The notes under the pieces: model-generated | What the model was told of the DNA's origin: nothing | Databases searched by the model: none | What the model saw: only the letters and a program-made list of their open reading frames with translations | Shown: positions 6,774-10,726 of the stretch, in pieces | Position numbering within the stretch: the first letter of the stretch is position 1 | Layout of the letters: each line of letters opens with the position of its first letter | Assembly (NCBI GenBank): GCA_964403795.1 | Contig: CAYOHP010000187.1 | Coordinates: 1 to 10,726, forward strand | Length of the DNA: 10,726 nt | Source: CAYOHP01 sp964403795 [NCBI: uncultured bacterium] | GTDB lineage: Bacteria; Muiribacteriota; UBA6191; CAZXTJ01 | Direction of reading: 5' to 3' | Program-made: the position numbers and the translations under genes

Positions 6774-8459
6774 ATGATCCGTGCCCTGGCCGACCAGTAC
6801 TGGCAGGAGACCCTGGCCTCGAGCCCGACCACCGCCACCGCGCTGGGCGACCGCCGCTACGACGACAAGCTCTCCGACCTCTCTCCCGAGGCCCGTACCG
6901 CCGAGATCCGCATGGCGGAGGAGCTGATGGGAAAGGTCCGGGCCGTCGACGAAGCTGGTCTCTCTCCCGCCGACCGCCTGACCCGGGGGGAACTGATCGG
7001 GCACCTCTCGCGGGATCTCGCCATGCTCCGGGCCGGGATCGACGAGTGGATCGTGAGTCCCCTCTCGGGTCCCCAGAACTCCTACATGAACCTTCCCGAG
7101 ATCCAGCCGCTGCGCAGCGAGGACGAGCTGGCCGCCTACCTGGGGCGGGTGCGGGCCATGCCCTTCCAGCTCGGCCAGCGGATCGACGGGCTCCGGCGGT
7201 GCCGGGTCGCCGGCAAGGTCGCCAACCACAAGGCGGTGGCACGGGTCCTCTCCCAGCTCGCCGGCATCCTGGCCAAGAAGGTGGGGGAGTGGACCTTGGC
7301 CCGCCACGCCAAGGCCGCCGCCGAGACGCTCGGCACCCCTTCGGCCCAGGCGCTCGCCGGCGAGGTGGAGAAGGCGCTCGCCACCGGTCTGCAACCGGCG
7401 CTGCGCGGCTACCGCGAGATGCTCTCCCAGGAGATCCTCCCGGCGGCCCGGCCCGACGACCGGCCCGGACTGGTGCACGTGCCCGATGGGCACCTCGCCT
7501 ACCAGGCGGTCCTCCAGGTCCACACCTCGCTCGGGATCTCCGCCGAGGAGATCCACCGGATCGGACTCGAGGAGATGGCCCGGATCCAGGACGAGCTCTC
7601 CCGGGTGGCCTCGAGGGCCTTCGGGATCTCCGACCTTCCCGGGATCCAGGCCCGTCTCCGCACCGACCCTGGGCTCTACTTCGACACCGCCGAGGCGATC
7701 GAGGCCAAGGCGCGTGACGCGGTCGAGCGGGCCCGGGGCGCCATCCCGAAATGGTTCGGGCGGCTCCCCAAGGCCGAGTGCCAGGTGCGCCCCATCCCCG
7801 AGCACGAGGCGCCCGACTCGACCATCGCCTACTACCGGGGACCGGCTACCGACGGCTCCCGCCCGGGCGTCTACTACGTGAACACCTACGCGCCGACCAC
7901 CCGGCCCCGGTACGAGGCCGAGGTCCTGGCCTTCCACGAGGCGATCCCCGGTCATCATCTCCAGATCGCCATCGCCCAGGAGCTCGAGGCCATGCCCGAG
8001 TTCCGCAAGCACGGGGGAGTCACCGCCTACCTCGAGGGATGGGCCCTCTACACCGAGCGGCTCTCCGACGAGATGGGTCTCTACGGCGGCGACCTCGACC
8101 GGATCGGGGCGCTCAGCTTCGATGCCTGGAGGGCAGCCCGGCTGGTGGTCGACACCGGTCTCCATGCCCTGGGATGGAGCCGCCAGCAGGCGATCGACTA
8201 CATGCTGGCGAACACCGTGCTCGCCGCCAACAACATCGAGAACGAGGTCGACCGGTACGTGGTGATGCCCGGCCAGGCGGTCTCCTACAAGATCGGCCAG
8301 CACGAGATCCTGCGCCTGCGCCGGGAGGCCGAGGAGCGGCTCGGCGACCGCTTCGACCTGGCGTCGTTCCACGACTGCCTGCTCGGAGACGGGGCGGTCG
8401 GCCTCGAGGTCCTGGGCAGCCAGGTCCAGGCCTGGATCGCGGCGCGGTCCGGCGCCTAG
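6774..8459 (+). CDS. DUF885 family zinc metallopeptidase
   Basis: A 561-residue protein covering the full DUF885 domain. The active-site region is FHEAIPGHHLQ, where His388, Glu389 and His394 would hold zinc and activate water. A downstream Glu421 in YLEGWALYTE is a likely further ligand. The family-typical C-terminal segment EVDRYVVMPGQAVSYKIGQ lies at 491-509. The N-terminus (ALADQYWQETLASSPTTATALGDRRYDDKL, with the window SSPTTATALGD at 16-26) matches the family's usual domain start, but no signal peptide precedes it, so this copy is probably cytoplasmic. ATG at 6774 has an excellent Shine-Dalgarno sequence. The frame is open upstream through the ATP-grasp domain, so a fusion product is possible. 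It is the last gene of the plus-strand cassette, and its TAG overlaps the stop of the convergent M48 gene by 3 of 4 bases of CTAG. Confidence 0.93.
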   Translation: MIRALADQYWQETLASSPTTATALGDRRYDDKLSDLSPEARTAEIRMAEELMGKVRAVDEAGLSPADRLTRGELIGHLSRDLAMLRAGIDEWIVSPLSGPQNSYMNLPEIQPLRSEDELAAYLGRVRAMPFQLGQRIDGLRRCRVAGKVANHKAVARVLSQLAGILAKKVGEWTLARHAKAAAETLGTPSAQALAGEVEKALATGLQPALRGYREMLSQEILPAARPDDRPGLVHVPDGHLAYQAVLQVHTSLGISAEEIHRIGLEEMARIQDELSRVASRAFGISDLPGIQARLRTDPGLYFDTAEAIEAKARDAVERARGAIPKWFGRLPKAECQVRPIPEHEAPDSTIAYYRGPATDGSRPGVYYVNTYAPTTRPRYEAEVLAFHEAIPGHHLQIAIAQELEAMPEFRKHGGVTAYLEGWALYTERLSDEMGLYGGDLDRIGALSFDAWRAARLVVDTGLHALGWSRQQAIDYMLANTVLAANNIENEVDRYVVMPGQAVSYKIGQHEILRLRREAEERLGDRFDLASFHDCLLGDGAVGLEVLGSQVQAWIAARSGA

Positions 8460-8465
8460 GCGCCG
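8450..8465. terminator. 16-bp perfect palindrome on the shared stop codons; possible bidirectional terminator
   Basis: CGGCGCCTAGGCGCCG is perfectly self-complementary. As RNA from either strand it folds into a 6-bp GC stem with a CTAG loop that contains the stop codon of DUF885 (plus) or of the M48 gene (minus). No T-tract follows on either side, so intrinsic termination is uncertain. Its central position between convergent genes argues for a role in 3'-end formation. Confidence 0.4.
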
Positions 8466-9433
8466 AGGCCGGGGAGGAGGGAGAAGAGCCGCCTCCACCA
8501 GGGAAGTCGGGGCGGGGGCTCGGAGCCCAGGACGAGGCGCTGGAAGTCGTCGCTGGCCGCGAAGGCATCCAGCGCCCCCAGCCGGCGCGCCGCTCCCAGC
8601 CTTCCCGAGGTGATCTCGTGGAGGTAGAGGGCCCAGCCTCCCTCCAGGCGTCGGGCCTGCTCCAGGAAGGCATCGCCCCGGACGGTCTCGGCCAGCTCGT
8701 CCCCGGCCGTGGCCTTGGCCAGGGCCCGGGCCGCCACCCGGAGATCGACCACGCAGGCGAGCGCGATCCGGTCGGCGGAGAAGTCGGCGAGGCGCATCCA
8801 GGGCCGGAGCGCGTAGCGGGCGACCTCGAGCGGCGTGGCCAGGATCCAGCTCACCGCCCCTACGTTCTCGAGGGCGTTCACCGGGTTCAGCACCAGCCGG
8901 TGCCCGAGGGCCTGGTGGGCGAGTTCGTGGTAGACGAAGAAGGCCAGCTCGTCGGGGGCGAGGTGCTTCACCCACCAGGCGCTCATGACCAGGCTGGGGC
9001 GCGGCAAGGGGAGCGTGAAGATCGGCCAGGGGCCTGGATCTGCGACCAGGAACACGCCGGGGCGCTCGACCCCGAGGCGGGCCGCGGCCCGTCCCACCAG
9101 GGCGTGGAGCTCGGGGGCCTGCTCCGGACCGACCTCGATCGAGTCCGACTGGAAGCGGCTGCGCAGCACCCTCACGGTGAGCACCGAGAGCACCAGCCAG
9201 GCCAGGAAGAGCGAGAGGGTGAGCCCGGTGCAGAGGAGGTAGAGGGCGCCCAGGGCGAAGAGGGTCCGGCGCAGCATGGTGCGCTCCCCGGGAAGGCGCA
9301 AGGCGTCCAGGTCGAGGGGACGGGGCGCGGGGGCGTCGGCGACGGGATCGAGCCCCGGGCCGGGACCCGGGGTGTCGGGTGCGAGGGTCCGGGTCGAGGG
9401 GAGCGCGGGGACGAACTCCAGGGCCGGCTGCAT
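8456..9433 (-). CDS. M48-family membrane zinc metalloprotease
   Basis: A 325-residue M48 (HtpX/Ste24-like) peptidase. HELAHQALGH gives zinc ligands His169 and His173 with catalytic Glu170. ADFSADRIAL (216-225) is the usual third-ligand region, but the expected Glu is Asp217. A hydrophobic stretch at about 56-86 forms one long or two short membrane helices; a weaker hydrophobic patch (about 192-201) follows the active site. The catalytic domain faces the cytoplasm or periplasm depending on topology. The ATG at 9433 lacks a Shine-Dalgarno sequence, but the 52-residue Pro-rich N-terminal tail has about 90% GC at third positions, like real coding DNA. An alternative ATG at 9277 has GGGGAG 6 nt upstream and would give a 273-residue form starting right at the membrane helix. 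It is 33 bp downstream of the SUMF1 gene and probably cotranscribed with it. Confidence 0.88.
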   Translation of the reverse strand: MQPALEFVPALPSTRTLAPDTPGPGPGLDPVADAPAPRPLDLDALRLPGERTMLRRTLFALGALYLLCTGLTLSLFLAWLVLSVLTVRVLRSRFQSDSIEVGPEQAPELHALVGRAAARLGVERPGVFLVADPGPWPIFTLPLPRPSLVMSAWWVKHLAPDELAFFVYHELAHQALGHRLVLNPVNALENVGAVSWILATPLEVARYALRPWMRLADFSADRIALACVVDLRVAARALAKATAGDELAETVRGDAFLEQARRLEGGWALYLHEITSGRLGAARRLGALDAFAASDDFQRLVLGSEPPPRLPWWRRLFSLLPGLGA

Positions 9434-9466
9434 GGTGGAGGCAGCTTCGCGATGGGGAGACGAGCG

Positions 9467-10570
9467 TCAAGCCCCCTGGTACGGACGCCGGGGCACGGGA
9501 TCGGCGCGGCCTTCGGAGGGATCGTCCAGCGCCACCCGGAACCCCCTCCAGGGCTGGCGATCGCCCGGGAGGGCCGCGGCCCGCGCCGAGGCCCTCAGGC
9601 GCGGGGACTCGATCGTCTCGAACCAGGAGGCCCCCCGTAGGCTGCGCTCCCGGGCCTCCTCCGGGCCCGCCGGATCGTGGTCCGGGGTCTCCCGGCCGAA
9701 GCGGAGCAGGAAGCCGTCGCGACACCACTCCTCGATGTTCAGGCCCAGATCGAGGTGGCCGAAGGGCGCCGGAGGAAGGCCCGAGGTCCCGACCGGGCGG
9801 AGGTGGCGGTCCCAGTCCCGGGCGCTGCGCGTCCCGTCATTGCGGTTGGCGACGCGCCGACCGGGTTCCCGGTCGCCCCATGAGTGGATCCGGCCCTCCG
9901 GTCCTCGGGCTGCGTACTCCCAGAGGGCTTCCCCGGGGAGGTCTCCCCCGGACCACTGTGCGAAGGCCCTGGCCTCGTCCCAGCTCACCTGGACCACCGG
10001 TCGATCCGGCTCCTCGAGCTGGACCTCCCAGTCGGGCGGGGCCTGGCCACGACCGGACTCCAGCCAGGTCGCATACTCGGCGACGGTGACCGGTGCCAGC
10101 GACAGCCAGCACCCCGGGAGCGACACGGTACGGATCGGCTCCTCCTCGGGCGCCGCCAGGCTTCCCATGGAGAAGCGGCCCTCCGGGATCCGCCCCAGCA
10201 GGATGCCGCTGGTGGCGCAGCGAACCGTGAGAGGCAGACCCGTGGCAACCTCGTAGCCGCCCTCGGGTCCGGTCCGGGCCAGCCCCTCCCAGCCCGGCGG
10301 CGGGGGCCCCCCCACGGCGACCGGCTCCAGGCCGAGCAGCGGCAGGATCAGGCGGGCGAGGCCGCGTTCGGCCGGATGCCGGGACCAGAATCCGAGCAGC
10401 CGTTCCCGAGAGCCCGAGTCGAGGGCGCCCGGCGGGAGCTGCCCGGTGCGTTCCACCCAGCGGGCCAGTTCCAGCCAGCCGTCCGGCTCATCGGGGGAAC
10501 CGGCGATCCTGCGGAGCAGGCGGTCGAGTTCCGAAGCGGCGGAGGCTCGTCGATTGCCGAGGAGTGCCAT
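9467..10570 (-). CDS. SUMF1/FGE-like domain protein, probably non-catalytic
   Basis: A 367-residue protein with an N-terminal helical region (about 1-85; DEPDGWLELARWVERTG at 28-43 resembles short repeat-companion domains, low confidence). The formylglycine-generating-enzyme/sulfatase-modifying fold lies at about 122-348. Family signatures are IPEGRFSMGS (128-137), PVTVAEYATWL (160-170), PVVQVSWDEARAFAQW (191-206), LPGEALWEYAARG (211-223), FGHLDLGLNIEEW (270-282), SLRGASWF (310-317) and RGFRVAL (342-348). The two copper-binding cysteines of true FGE, which follow the RGxSW motif, are absent (ETIESP at 318-323), so a ligand-binding or scaffold role is more likely than sulfatase activation. ATG at 10570 is chosen; a TTG at 10588 is an alternative, and neither has a strong Shine-Dalgarno sequence. 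It sits between the Asp-tail gene and the M48 gene on the same strand. Confidence 0.9.
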   Translation of the reverse strand: MALLGNRRASAASELDRLLRRIAGSPDEPDGWLELARWVERTGQLPPGALDSGSRERLLGFWSRHPAERGLARLILPLLGLEPVAVGGPPPPGWEGLARTGPEGGYEVATGLPLTVRCATSGILLGRIPEGRFSMGSLAAPEEEPIRTVSLPGCWLSLAPVTVAEYATWLESGRGQAPPDWEVQLEEPDRPVVQVSWDEARAFAQWSGGDLPGEALWEYAARGPEGRIHSWGDREPGRRVANRNDGTRSARDWDRHLRPVGTSGLPPAPFGHLDLGLNIEEWCRDGFLLRFGRETPDHDPAGPEEARERSLRGASWFETIESPRLRASARAAALPGDRQPWRGFRVALDDPSEGRADPVPRRPYQGA

Positions 10571-10627
10571 GGGATGCGGGTCGTCCAAACGCCGGGTCTC
10601 GGGACGGAACGGGCTTCGCGGCGGACG

Positions 10628-10726
10628 TCAGCCGTCGTCGCCGTCGTCGTCCTCGCCGTCGTCGTCGCCGTCATCGTCATCGTCGTCATCGTCGTCGTCG
10701 TCATCGTCGCGATCGAAGTCGTCGTC
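10628..10726 (-). CDS. 3' end of a gene encoding an Asp-rich C-terminal tail
   Basis: Only the last 32 codons and the TGA (10630-10628) are present; the gene begins beyond the right edge. In this frame 25 of 32 residues are Asp, with a few Gly and one Glu, Phe and Arg, giving a strongly acidic tail that ends in DDG. The frame is preferred because the other minus-strand frames would give Thr/Met- or Arg-rich runs continuing into the SUMF1 gene in the wrong frame, and because acidic tails are common C-termini. The body of the protein and its function cannot be inferred. It lies about 40-60 bp upstream of the SUMF1 start, which suggests one transcript. Confidence 0.6.
   Translation of the reverse strand, partial: DDDFDRDDDDDDDDDDDDDGDDDGEDDDGDDG
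10631..10726. repeat. GAC/GAT trinucleotide microsatellite
   Basis: The 96 bases are almost entirely GAC or GAT on the minus strand (GTC/ATC on the plus), with interruptions GGC, GAG, TTC and CGC, and run to the window edge. This is a simple-sequence coding repeat. It could change length in steps of three by slippage without breaking the frame. Confidence 0.85.

Noticed and set aside
4957-7242. Minus-strand open frame extending kinase 2 upstream by some 760 residues
   Set aside because: It is antisense to the DUF455, ATP-grasp and DUF885 genes, is rich in Arg, Pro and Gly with no motif, and results from high GC lowering stop-codon frequency. The kinase fold begins after ATG 4956.
5550-9728. 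Minus-strand open frame of about 1,390 residues
   Set aside because: It has low-complexity Arg/Pro/Gly/Glu composition and covers convincing genes on both strands in other frames.
10348-10704. Thr/Met-rich minus-strand frame over the trinucleotide repeat
   Set aside because: It is a shifted reading of the GAC repeat that continues out of frame through the start of the SUMF1 gene.
10631-10726. CRISPR array or tandem-repeat regulatory element at the right edge
   Set aside because: The repeat unit is 3 bases with no spacers, and it reads as an acidic protein tail ending in a stop codon.
1-10726. Mobile element, prophage or defence island
   Set aside because: No transposase, integrase, att-like repeats, tRNA or nuclease genes are seen, and base composition is even across the window.

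Overview
The window is a very GC-rich (roughly 70% by eye), gene-dense bacterial chromosome segment. Its largest gap between genes is about 180 bases. Two transmembrane Hanks-type Ser/Thr kinases, a SUMF1/FGE-like domain protein, GC-rich third codon positions and a strong preference for Arg CGG and Ile ATC codons suggest a Myxococcota- or Planctomycetota-like lineage. This placement is an inference; no rRNA or other marker gene is present. There is no tRNA, rRNA, CRISPR array, transposase, integrase or clear sign of recent transfer.

Left block (1-4956): the first codons of an unidentified minus-strand gene follow, in operon order, a 687-residue membrane Ser/Thr kinase (71-2134, minus). A divergent 182-bp gap leads to a small cytoplasmic cyclophilin (2317-2832, plus). 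A second membrane kinase (2854-4956, minus) converges on the cyclophilin. The two kinases are paralogues along their whole length, including a C-terminal extracytoplasmic domain that I do not recognise.

Middle block (5017-8459, plus): a DUF455 ferritin-like (probable di-metal) protein overlaps an ATP-grasp protein, which runs in the same reading frame, with no stop codon, into a DUF885 zinc metallopeptidase. A 60-bp gap with overlapping -10-like boxes separates this cassette from kinase 2. The pairing of a possible oxygenase, a possible carboxylate-amine ligase and a peptidase looks like a peptide- or amide-tailoring module. This is the most interesting part of the window.

Right block (8456-10726, minus): an Asp-rich C-terminal fragment of an upstream gene, a SUMF1/FGE-like protein without the catalytic cysteines, and an M48-type membrane metalloprotease form a probable operon. 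The protease gene ends tail-to-tail with the DUF885 gene. Their stop codons share the bases CTAG at the centre of a perfect 16-bp palindrome.
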